Source: Streptomyces aculeolatus (lineage in GTDB: Bacteria; Actinomycetota; Actinomycetes; Streptomycetales; Streptomycetaceae). Taken from it: 64,000 nt of DNA. Under the pieces are notes generated by a model. The model saw only the letters and a list, made by a program, of their open reading frames with translations, had not been told where the DNA came from and did not search any database. Positions 17,640 through 25,804 of this stretch are shown piece after piece (the first letter of the stretch is position 1; each line of letters starts with the position of its first letter). Both the position numbers and the translations under genes were made by a program. The DNA lies in NCBI RefSeq assembly GCF_020400605.1, contig NZ_JAINRD010000006.1:1-64000 (forward strand), written 5' to 3'.

Positions 17640-19661
17640 ATGCCGAGAGCCAGGAGCGATGCCACGGTGACCCTGGCCGGCATCGCGCGGATCGCCGGTG
17701 TGGGACGGGCGGCTGTGAGCAATTGGCGCCGTCGCCACGACGGCTTCCCCGCTCCCGTGGGCGGGTCCGACGCCAGTCCGCAGTTCCCGCTCGGCGAGGT
17801 CGAGCGGTGGCTACAGGAACAGGGCAAGATCCGGTCGGCCGGTGGACCGGCCCTGCTGTGGCCCCAGATCGAGGCACTGGGCGACCGGGACGCCGCGGGT
17901 ACGGTGATCGCCGCCGTCGGCGCGCGCCTCGCCGGGGCGGACGCCCGCCGGGATCTTGGCGTCTCGCCGTCGCGCGAACAGCGCCAACTGGTCGGCCGTG
18001 CAGCGGATCTCGCGGCGCGGGAAGGCTCGAAGGAAACGTTTGAGCGACTGCTGAGCCGTTGGCTTCAGACGCACGTTCGTCAGATCGCGACGACGCCTGA
18101 ACCGCTTGCCGACCTCATGGTGCAGATCGCCGACGTCGCCGGCTCTCCGCACCCCCGCACGGTCCTGGACCCCGCCTGCGGCACGGGCACCCTCCTGCGC
18201 GCCGCCGCCCGGCAATGGGGCGATGCGAACGCCGTACGCCTCCGGGGCCAGGATCGTGACCCCGTGCTCGCAGCGATCGCCGCCGCGCGGCTGCTGCTCG
18301 CCGGTGCCGTCTCCGCCGACCAGGCAGGTACGTCGGTGACCGCCGCCGACACACTCCTGGAGGACGCCCATACGGGCCTCGAAGCCGATGTTGTCCTCTC
18401 CAACCCTCCCTCCAACGAACGCGACTGGGGCCACGCCGAACTTGCCACCGACCCGCGGTGGGCCTTCGGCCAACCACCCCGCACTGAGCCCGAGCTGGCC
18501 TGGGTGCAGCACGCCGTCTCGGCCCTCGCGCCTGGCGGCACCGCCGTCCTGCTGCTGCCCCCCGGTGTGGCCACCCGCCGCGCCGGCCGCCGGATCCGAG
18601 CCGCCCTGCTTCGCTCCGGCACGCTGCGCGCCGTCGTCGCGCTCCCGCCGGGCGTGGCACCCCCGTACGGCCTCGGACTGCATCTGTGGGTGCTGTGCAA
18701 CCCCGCTGAGCCACCCGCCGACACCGAGCTGCTGGTCGTCGACGCCAAGGACCGCACGCTGCCGACCACTTCCGGGCGGCCGGAGATCGACTGGCCCGGT
18801 CTGCACGACCAGGTCCTCCGTGCGCTCGCAAGCAAGGGCGCATCGGTGCGGGGCGCCAACTCCCTCCCGGTCATCGACCTGCTGGACGAACAGGTCGACC
18901 TCACGCCCGCCCGCTACGTACCCGCCACCGCCGAGGCACTGGGGAGCGATCTTCGGGCTGGATGGAAGCGCCTGGGCGCCATGCTCGACGAGTTGAGCGG
19001 GCTACGCGCCGCACTCGCGGCGGTTGAACCGGGCCCCGCCGACGGCCCGGCCGCCGAGACCGGCACCACGACCCTCGCCGAGCTGGAACGCGCCAACGCC
19101 GTCGAGCTGCGCGCCGGCCAGGCCGTCGACGAGGATCAGTTGCGCAGGGGAGACCGGCCGCGGACCGGTGTTCCGGTCCTGCTCGTCGCCGACCTGCTGC
19201 TCACCGGCACGCCCGGCCAGTGGATGGCAGCCAAGGCGGTGTCTGCCGGCTCCCGCGCGGGGGCGGTGACGACGGCACGTCCCGGGGACATCGTCGTCAG
19301 CGGTGCCGCGCGCAGCTTCGACGCCTGGGTCGTGACTGACGAGTCCGTGGTGCTCGGCCCTCAGCTTTACGCAGTCGGCATCGAGTCGGCAGTCCTGGAG
19401 CCCTGGTTTCTCGCCGGCTGCATGCGCGCCCCCGCCAACAAGAGGCAGGCGGGCACCCACGCCTCCACCTCTTCCCGCGTGGACGTGAGAAGGCTGCGGG
19501 TACCGCGCCTCGGCCTGGCGGAGCAGCGATCCTACGGCGAGACCTTCCGCAAGATCCACGCGTTCGAGCGACTGCTCCGCGACCTCGGTGCCGAGGGCAC
19601 CGAGCTGCTGCAGTCGATCAGTGACCTGCTCGCTGCTGGGCGGGCCGTTCCGACGCGTTGA
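17640..19661 (+). CDS. N6-adenine DNA methyltransferase with N-terminal helix-turn-helix
   Basis: A 673-residue protein. Residues ~8-60 are a DNA-binding helix-turn-helix (LAGIARIAGVGRAAVSNWRR). The HsdM-like methyltransferase core has SAM motif I VLDPACGTGTLL (~174) and the amino-methyltransferase motif NPPS (~254). The last ~250 residues look like a target-recognition/HsdS-type region ending in helices. No nuclease or helicase domain is present. ATG with GGAG 5 nt upstream. It is the first gene of a rightward series with two kinases and drmD-drmMI. The N6-adenine call is by motif; the methylated sequence is unknown. Confidence 0.8.
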   Translation: MPRARSDATVTLAGIARIAGVGRAAVSNWRRRHDGFPAPVGGSDASPQFPLGEVERWLQEQGKIRSAGGPALLWPQIEALGDRDAAGTVIAAVGARLAGADARRDLGVSPSREQRQLVGRAADLAAREGSKETFERLLSRWLQTHVRQIATTPEPLADLMVQIADVAGSPHPRTVLDPACGTGTLLRAAARQWGDANAVRLRGQDRDPVLAAIAAARLLLAGAVSADQAGTSVTAADTLLEDAHTGLEADVVLSNPPSNERDWGHAELATDPRWAFGQPPRTEPELAWVQHAVSALAPGGTAVLLLPPGVATRRAGRRIRAALLRSGTLRAVVALPPGVAPPYGLGLHLWVLCNPAEPPADTELLVVDAKDRTLPTTSGRPEIDWPGLHDQVLRALASKGASVRGANSLPVIDLLDEQVDLTPARYVPATAEALGSDLRAGWKRLGAMLDELSGLRAALAAVEPGPADGPAAETGTTTLAELERANAVELRAGQAVDEDQLRRGDRPRTGVPVLLVADLLLTGTPGQWMAAKAVSAGSRAGAVTTARPGDIVVSGAARSFDAWVVTDESVVLGPQLYAVGIESAVLEPWFLAGCMRAPANKRQAGTHASTSSRVDVRRLRVPRLGLAEQRSYGETFRKIHAFERLLRDLGAEGTELLQSISDLLAAGRAVPTR

Positions 19662-19701
19662 CGGGGCCCGCTCCAGGATCAACAGAACCTCAGGGAGTGC
19701 C

Positions 19702-20637
19702 ATGCATCCGGTCACCCGCGGCACCCTGCTGCGTGGGCGCTACCGCCTACTTGCTCCCCTCGGCCGCGGCGCTATGGGCCAGGTCTGGGAAGCGGTCGAC
19801 ACACACCTGGACCGGCCGCTGGCCGTGAAGCTCGTGGCCGCCGACCTGACTGGGGACGAAAGGCAGCGTGCCCGCGCCCGCCGCCGGTTCGAGCGTGAGG
19901 CAAAGGCCGCAGCGGCACTCGACCACGCCAATATCGCCACCGTTTACGACGCCGACATCACCTCCGGCACGTACTGGCTCGCCATGCAGCTCATTCGTGG
20001 CGCCACCCTTGCCGACTTGGTCGCGGAGCGCGGCCCGCACTGTGTCGAAGCCGCAGCGGCCGTCGCTGCCCAGCTCTGCACCGGGCTGGCCGCCGCCCAC
20101 GCCGCGGGCCTGGCACACCGGGACCTCAAGCCCGCCAACGTCATGGTCCGCACCGACGGCGTCGTCACGATCCTTGACTTCGGACTCGTCAAGCCGCTCG
20201 CCGCCGACGCCACCCGCCTGACCGCAACCGGTGAGGGCCTCGGCAGCGCCGCATACTCCGCGCCCGAAGTCCTCATGGGGGAGCGGGAGACGGACGGCCG
20301 CGCCGACCTCTACAGCGTGGGCTGCCTGCTGTACCACCTGCTGACCGGCGCCCCGCCGTTCCCGGCCCCGGAGCCCGCCCTGCTGTTACGGCGCCGGCTG
20401 ACCGAACCGCCGCCGACCCCCGCGGACCACGGTATCGACGTCCCTGCCGCGCTGACCGGTCTCCTCACGGGCCTCCTCGCCCCGGCAGCCCACGACAGAC
20501 CGGCTTCCGCGGCCGCCGTACACGGCGCGTTGAGACCCTTCCTGCCGCGCCCCGAAGACGGTGCCGCCCCGTGCGGCCCGGAGGATCCCCGCCGCCCGTT
20601 CGTCCTGCCCATGAGCCCGTACCCGTATCCGACTTGA
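19702..20637 (+). CDS. Hanks-type serine/threonine kinase, cytosolic
   Basis: A 311-residue protein that is nearly all kinase domain: glycine loop GRGAMGQV (22-28), ATP-binding Lys43, catalytic HRDLKPAN (~139), DFG (in LDFGLVKP) and SAPEV. All key residues are present, so it should be active. No transmembrane helix or PASTA repeat follows, unlike PknB-type sensors; the tail is short and Pro-rich. It starts 40 bases after the methyltransferase gene and probably shares its transcript. Substrates unknown. The neighbourhood suggests phosphorylation control of defence proteins. Confidence 0.88.
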   Translation: MHPVTRGTLLRGRYRLLAPLGRGAMGQVWEAVDTHLDRPLAVKLVAADLTGDERQRARARRRFEREAKAAAALDHANIATVYDADITSGTYWLAMQLIRGATLADLVAERGPHCVEAAAAVAAQLCTGLAAAHAAGLAHRDLKPANVMVRTDGVVTILDFGLVKPLAADATRLTATGEGLGSAAYSAPEVLMGERETDGRADLYSVGCLLYHLLTGAPPFPAPEPALLLRRRLTEPPPTPADHGIDVPAALTGLLTGLLAPAAHDRPASAAAVHGALRPFLPRPEDGAAPCGPEDPRRPFVLPMSPYPYPT

Positions 20638-20647
20638 CGACTCCCCG

Positions 20648-20679
20648 CCACATCGCGGTCACGCAGTGACAGGATGTGG
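20648..20679. repeat. Two-step hairpin between the kinase genes
   Basis: The outer arms CCACATC/GATGTGG and inner arms GTCAC/GTGAC (3-nt loop GCA) make a 32-base stem-loop starting 11 bases after the first kinase's stop and about 50 before the second start. It could be a partial terminator, an RNA processing site or an operator for the second kinase. Confidence 0.45.
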
Positions 20680-20729
20680 TGGCATCACACACCGGGTCGG
20701 AACGACCAAGCCCGAGGCGGGGGCAGCGG

Positions 20730-22391
20730 ATGACGCAGACGGCACAGACGATCCTCGAACGCTACGAGCTGACGCACCTCCTCGGTGCCGGCGGCATGGG
20801 CGAGGTCTGGGCCGGCTACGACAACCGGCTGGATCGCCGCGTCGCCGTCAAATTCCTCCGCCCGCACGGCTCCCCGGAGACCCTGCAGCGGCTGGAGCAG
20901 CGCTTCATGCGCGAAGCCCGGCTGACCGCCCGCCTGGACCATCCCGGCGTGCCCGTACTGCACGACGCCGGCCGGCTCCGGGACCGCCGCCTGTTCCTGG
21001 TCCTGCAACTCGTCAACGGCCACAGCCTGGGGCATGTCCTCCGGCACGCCGGCAGGCTCCCACCCGGCTGGGCCATGGGCGCCGCCGCCCAGATCGCCGA
21101 AGCCCTGGCGCACGCCCACGCGGGCGGTGTCATCCACCGGGACCTCAAGCCGGCCAACCTCATGCTCACCCCGGCCGGCACCGTGAAACTCCTCGACTTC
21201 GGCATCGCCGCCGCACTCGATCCCGGCCCGGGCGAGCCGCGGCTGACCGCGGTCGGCGAGATGGCCCCGGGCACCCCCGGCTACGTCGCGCCCGAGCAGA
21301 TGCTCGGCCACCGCGCCTCCGCCCGCAGCGACCTCTACGCCCTGGGCTGTGTGCTGTACCAACTGCTCACCGGGGCCGAGGTGTTCACCGGGGCCACTCC
21401 CTGGGTGCTCTTCGACCGGCACCTCAACGAGACGCCCCGCCCCGTGACAGACCTGGCACCGCAGACCCCGGTGGAGATCGCCGGCCTGGTGGCCCGGCTG
21501 CTCGCCAAGAACCCTGACGACCGCCCCGCCTCGGCGGAGCAGGTCGCCCGGGAAGCCGCCCGCCGGGCGGCGGCGCTGCGCGCGACCGAACGGCAGGCGG
21601 CCGGTGAGGTGGGCGCGTTGATCGCCGCGCTGCCCCCGCCTCCTGCACACGGCGGCGCGGCGCAGGATCCCCCGACGCACCCGTACGATCCGACACGCCC
21701 CTTCACCCGCGGCACCCCGGAACCACAGCCCGCGACAAGCCCCGGCGTCGTGCCCCGCTCCAGGCACGCCCCCGCCCCGCCACCCGCGGCCGGGGCGCCT
21801 CTCCCGACCGAGCGGCAGCAGCAGTGGGCCGCGGCCCGCGCACGCGCCGGCGGGCTGGCCGCCGAAGGCCGCTACTCTCAGGCTGCGGAACTCCTGGAAG
21901 AGTTCCTGGACCGCGAAGCCCCGGACACCACAAGCCTTCTCGACGCTCCCCATGCCGTTCCGATGCGGCTCCAGCTCTACGGCATCCTCGCCAAGGCCGG
22001 TTCCCCGGCACGCGCCCGCGACGGCTTCGCCGCCCTCGGCGCAGCCCTGCGCCGCACCCGGCCCGCCACCGACCGTGACGTCCTCGTCTGCCGCGCCGGT
22101 GAGGCCCGCGCGCTGGCCGGCCTGGGGCGCACCACGGATGCGCTGCGGGAGTACGACCAGCTCCTGCCCGACCTCGTGGCCGCGCTGGGACCCGCACACG
22201 AGAAGGTCTTCGACGTCCGGTACGAGATCGCGGCGCTGCGCGCCGGTGCCGGTGAGCACCGCACGGCACGAGCACTCCTGGCCGGGCTCCGCGACGACCA
22301 GCGCGACGGCCTCCCGGTGGCAGACGACCCGCGCCACGCCGCGGTGCAGAACCTGCTGGAGCGCCTCGATCGTCTCCTGGCCGACTCCTGA
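20730..22391 (+). CDS. Serine/threonine kinase with C-terminal TPR-like domain
   Basis: A 553-residue protein. The kinase domain (~12-275) has GAGGMGEV (19-26), Lys41, HRDLKPAN (~136), LLDFGIA and VAPEQ. A Pro-rich disordered linker (~310-365) follows. A helical-repeat domain of about 180 residues follows (QWAAARARAGGLAAEGRYSQ, then further repeats), TPR-like, likely for protein binding. There is no membrane helix. ATG 20730 is preceded by a GGGGGCAGCGG stretch. It is the last gene before drmD, separated by a 137-bp gap holding a perfect dyad. Confidence 0.88.
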   Translation: MTQTAQTILERYELTHLLGAGGMGEVWAGYDNRLDRRVAVKFLRPHGSPETLQRLEQRFMREARLTARLDHPGVPVLHDAGRLRDRRLFLVLQLVNGHSLGHVLRHAGRLPPGWAMGAAAQIAEALAHAHAGGVIHRDLKPANLMLTPAGTVKLLDFGIAAALDPGPGEPRLTAVGEMAPGTPGYVAPEQMLGHRASARSDLYALGCVLYQLLTGAEVFTGATPWVLFDRHLNETPRPVTDLAPQTPVEIAGLVARLLAKNPDDRPASAEQVAREAARRAAALRATERQAAGEVGALIAALPPPPAHGGAAQDPPTHPYDPTRPFTRGTPEPQPATSPGVVPRSRHAPAPPPAAGAPLPTERQQQWAAARARAGGLAAEGRYSQAAELLEEFLDREAPDTTSLLDAPHAVPMRLQLYGILAKAGSPARARDGFAALGAALRRTRPATDRDVLVCRAGEARALAGLGRTTDALREYDQLLPDLVAALGPAHEKVFDVRYEIAALRAGAGEHRTARALLAGLRDDQRDGLPVADDPRHAAVQNLLERLDRLLADS

Positions 22392-22407
22392 CCGACCAAG
22401 ATAATAG

Positions 22408-22426
22408 TCGTGAACTATGTTCACGA
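22408..22426. promoter_or_regulatory. Perfect odd-length dyad before drmD (shared operator, site 2)
   Basis: TCGTGAACTATGTTCACGA has perfect 8-bp arms and a 3-bp centre. The right arm overlaps TTCACG (22420-22425), which stands 16 bases before TACAGT (22442-22447), a plausible promoter for drmD. Repressor binding here would block it. Related sites lie at 17555 and 42975. Confidence 0.65.
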
Positions 22427-22528
22427 TCCAAGCGGGCGTACTACAGTAACCCTCTCGTCCGGGGGGAGCACGACCTCCCGTATTGTCTCTTCGGCCCGGA
22501 GTGCGTATCCAGGGAAGGCGGGTCATCG

Positions 22529-25500
22529 ATGACGACCACAGCGCGGCGCGACCACTCCGGAACCGCACAGACCACGCACCCCGCGACCGACCCGCTGCCG
22601 GAAGAGGGCCGCCTGGTAGAGGTCCGTGGCCAGACTTGGGCAGTCGCGCGCGTCGAGCCCACTCCGCCCCGTACGGACGGCGGCGGGAACACCGTCGATG
22701 CCCCAGGTGCGCCCCGGGCCACGCTGGTCCACCTCCAGTCAGTCGCCGACGGCCGCTTCGGTGACACCCTCACCGTCATCTGGGAGGTCGAGCCCGGGCG
22801 CCGTCTGCTGCCCGCCGGCTCCCTCCCCGATGCCTCCGCCGGCGCATACGACACGCCGGCCCGGCTCGCCGCCTTCCTCGACGCCATCCGCTGGTCCGCC
22901 GTCGCCTCCGCCGACACGAGAACCCTCCAGGCCCCCTTCCGCTCCGGCGTCGCCGTCGAGCCCTACCAGCTCGAACCCGTCTCCCGAGCTGTCGGCGCCC
23001 CCCGGGTCAACCTCCTCCTCGCCGACGACGTCGGCCTCGGCAAGACCATCGAAGCGGGCCTCGTCGTCCAGGAGCTGCTGCTGCGCGGCCGGGCCCACCG
23101 CGTGATGGTCGTCTGCCCCGCGGGCCTCACCCTCAAGTGGCGCGACGAGATGGCGGAGAAGTTCGGCCTTGACTTCACGATCGTCAACGCCGAGCACTGC
23201 GCCCGGCTGCGCCGCACCCACGGCAGTGCGGCCAACCCCTTCCGCGTCCACCCGCTGACCATCGTCTCCCTGCCCTGGCTGCGCGGCCCGAAGGCACAGC
23301 GACTCCTCGACGAGATCATCCCCACCGGCTCAGGAGCCGCCGACGACGAGAGCGAAGGCACCCACGGGCGCTTCTTCGACCTCCTCGTCCTCGACGAGGC
23401 GCACCACGTCGCACCGGCCGCCCCCAAGCAGGTCTACGCCGTCGACTCCCACCAGACCAAGCTCATCCGCCGCATCGCCCCCCACTTCGAGCACCGCCTC
23501 TTCCTCTCCGCCACCCCTCACAACGGCTACCCCGAGTCCTACACCGCCCTCCTCGAACTCATCGACAGCCAGAAGTTCCTCCGGGGCATCGAACCCGACA
23601 AGGAGGCCCTCGGCGGCACCGTCGTCCGCCGCCTGAAGTCCCAGGTCACCGACGACGACGGCAACCCCCGCTTCCGGAGCCGCGTCACCCGCACGCTCGA
23701 CGTCGACTACACCCCGGCGGAGCGCGAAGTCCACGAGCTGCTCACCGAGTTCGCCCGGCTGCGCAAGACGCGCATCGCCCGCGGCGCCCGCGGCGGCCGA
23801 CGCGCCGCCGACCTGGTCACCCTGCTGCTCAAGAAGCGTCTCTTCTCCTCACCGGCCGCTTTCCTGCAGACCGTACGCGTCTATCTCTCCCATCTCGACG
23901 ACACCGCCGGCCGCCGCCGCGCCGCCGCCGACGAGGTCCCGGAGTGGCTGGCGGACTACGCCGACGAAATCGCCGATCTCGACGACACCGGCCTCGCCGA
24001 CGCCGAGGACGCCGCCCTCACCCGCTCCACCAGCCTCACCCCCGAGGAAGACGGCCGGGAGCTGGCGCTGCTACGGGACATGGAGAACTGGGCGATCACC
24101 CACGAGGCCGCCGCCGACTCCAAGGCCCGGGCGCTGCTGGACGAACTCAAGGCCGTCTGCCGCCCCGGCGGGTTCTGGAGCAACGAGCGCGTCATCGTCT
24201 TCACCGAATACCGCGACACCCAGCGGTGGCTGCTCGACCTGCTGCGCCAGGAGGAGCTGACCGACGGCGGCCGGGTCGCCCTGCTGCACGGCGGCCTCAG
24301 CGCCGAGGAGCGCGAGCACATCCGCCTCGGCTTCCAGGCCGAACCCGCAAGCGACGAGGGCAGAGTACGCATCCTGCTCGCCACCGACGCCGCCGGCGAG
24401 GGCATCGACCTGCAGAACCACTGCCACCGCCTGATCAACTACGACATCCCGTTCAACCCCAACAAGATCGAACAGCGCATCGGCCGTGTCGACCGCTGGG
24501 GCCAGCGCAAGGACCCGGTCGTCGCCCACTTCATCGGCACCGGCTGGGAGCACGCCGCACCCGGTTCGTATGAGGACGACCTGGAGTTCCTCTCCCGTAT
24601 CGCCGCCAAGGTCGCCCGTATGGAGGCCGATCTCGGTGCCGTCAACGCCGTCCTCGCCGACGCCGTGCAGCGCCGCATGACCGGCGACACCACCCCCGTC
24701 GACCTGGAGGACACCGCACCGCGGCAGATCCCCGGCCGCCGCACCGGCGGCAGCGTGGCCCCCGAACAGAACGTCACCGGCCAGGTCCAGCGCCTCGCCG
24801 GCCAGTACCGCGACACCGTAGACGCGCTGGGCCTGACCCCCGCCAACATCAAGCGGGTCGTCGACACCGCGCTGGCCCTCGACCACCAGCCGGCCCTCAC
24901 GCCCCACCACAGCGCGGACTTCGACGGCGGTCTGTACAACGTGCCGCCGCTCTCCGGCACCTGGGAACAAGCCACCCAGGGCCTCGCGCACAAACTCCGC
25001 CCCGACGAGCCACGGCCGGTCACCTTCGAGCCCCTCGTCGCCGCGCAGGGCCGCGAGAACGTCGTCCTGGCCCACCTCAAGCACCCCCTCGTCGCCCTCT
25101 CCACCCGGCTGCTGACCGCGGCCGTCTGGAACGCCGACTCCGTCGGCCTGCACCGGGTCACCGCCGTCGTGACCGACGATCCGGCCGTACGCACCACCTT
25201 CGTCTCTGCCTACGCCCGGTTCGTTCTGGCCGGTGCGGACGGCACACGGCTGCACGAAGAAGTCCTGTACGCGGGCGGTCTGTTCGGTGACACCGGCCGC
25301 TTCCGCCGCTGGGAGTCCGTACGCGACCAGGGCGCCGTCCTCGCCCGCGCCCTCACCGACGGCACCGAGGCGGCCCCCCACCTGCGCGCGGAACTCACCG
25401 CAGCCTGGCCGGAGCTGCAGCAGAAGCTCTACGACTCGCTGGCCGCCCGCGCCCGCGAACGCAGGGACTCGCTGAAGAAGGCCCTCGCCGACCGCCGCGC

Positions 25501-25804
25501 CGAGGAGGAGCGCCGTATCCACGCCACCCTCGACCGCTTCGCCGCCACCGTGCGCGCCAAGCTGAAGGAGGAGGGCGACGGGGCCGGCGAGCAGATCGCC
25601 ATGTTCGCCGAACGCGAGGTCAGCGCCGTCGAACAGCGTCAGTACCGCGAGGACCGCGAACGCTGGCAAGCCCGCCTTGAGGCTCTGGAAGCCGAGCGTG
25701 CCCGCGAGACCGCCGCCATCGCCGCCCGCTACCGCGTACTCAACCCCCACCTCTTCCCCGTCGCCGTCGTTTTCGTCATCCCCGCCCGGGAGGCCCGCCG
25801 ATGA
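22529..25804 (+). CDS. drmD: DISARM SNF2-family helicase DrmD
   Basis: A 1091-residue SF2/SNF2 ATPase. Motif I is DDVGLGKT (~170), motif II DEAH (~289, LVLDEAHHVAP), motif III SATPHNG. The C-terminal helicase lobe has VFTEYRD (~557), ATDAAGEGIDLQ and QRIGRVDRWGQ (~650). A long charged C-terminal coiled-coil region follows (ERRDSLKKALADRRAEEE). It is the class 1 marker of DISARM, a phage-defence system combining methylation with helicase and nuclease-like parts. Its last four bases overlap the drmMI start (ATGA), so the two are coupled. Confidence 0.88.
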   Translation: MTTTARRDHSGTAQTTHPATDPLPEEGRLVEVRGQTWAVARVEPTPPRTDGGGNTVDAPGAPRATLVHLQSVADGRFGDTLTVIWEVEPGRRLLPAGSLPDASAGAYDTPARLAAFLDAIRWSAVASADTRTLQAPFRSGVAVEPYQLEPVSRAVGAPRVNLLLADDVGLGKTIEAGLVVQELLLRGRAHRVMVVCPAGLTLKWRDEMAEKFGLDFTIVNAEHCARLRRTHGSAANPFRVHPLTIVSLPWLRGPKAQRLLDEIIPTGSGAADDESEGTHGRFFDLLVLDEAHHVAPAAPKQVYAVDSHQTKLIRRIAPHFEHRLFLSATPHNGYPESYTALLELIDSQKFLRGIEPDKEALGGTVVRRLKSQVTDDDGNPRFRSRVTRTLDVDYTPAEREVHELLTEFARLRKTRIARGARGGRRAADLVTLLLKKRLFSSPAAFLQTVRVYLSHLDDTAGRRRAAADEVPEWLADYADEIADLDDTGLADAEDAALTRSTSLTPEEDGRELALLRDMENWAITHEAAADSKARALLDELKAVCRPGGFWSNERVIVFTEYRDTQRWLLDLLRQEELTDGGRVALLHGGLSAEEREHIRLGFQAEPASDEGRVRILLATDAAGEGIDLQNHCHRLINYDIPFNPNKIEQRIGRVDRWGQRKDPVVAHFIGTGWEHAAPGSYEDDLEFLSRIAAKVARMEADLGAVNAVLADAVQRRMTGDTTPVDLEDTAPRQIPGRRTGGSVAPEQNVTGQVQRLAGQYRDTVDALGLTPANIKRVVDTALALDHQPALTPHHSADFDGGLYNVPPLSGTWEQATQGLAHKLRPDEPRPVTFEPLVAAQGRENVVLAHLKHPLVALSTRLLTAAVWNADSVGLHRVTAVVTDDPAVRTTFVSAYARFVLAGADGTRLHEEVLYAGGLFGDTGRFRRWESVRDQGAVLARALTDGTEAAPHLRAELTAAWPELQQKLYDSLAARARERRDSLKKALADRRAEEERRIHATLDRFAATVRAKLKEEGDGAGEQIAMFAEREVSAVEQRQYREDRERWQARLEALEAERARETAAIAARYRVLNPHLFPVAVVFVIPAREARR

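Noticed and set aside
22408..22426. LexA/SOS box reading of the GAAC...GTTC dyad
   Set aside because: Actinobacterial SOS boxes have GAAC-N4-GTTC; here the spacer is 3 bases, so the arms are out of register.
17640..25804. BREX/Pgl system from methyltransferase plus kinases
   Set aside because: No PglZ alkaline-phosphatase protein, PglY or BrxL-type ATPase is present; drmD, drmMI, drmA, drmB and drmC fit DISARM instead.
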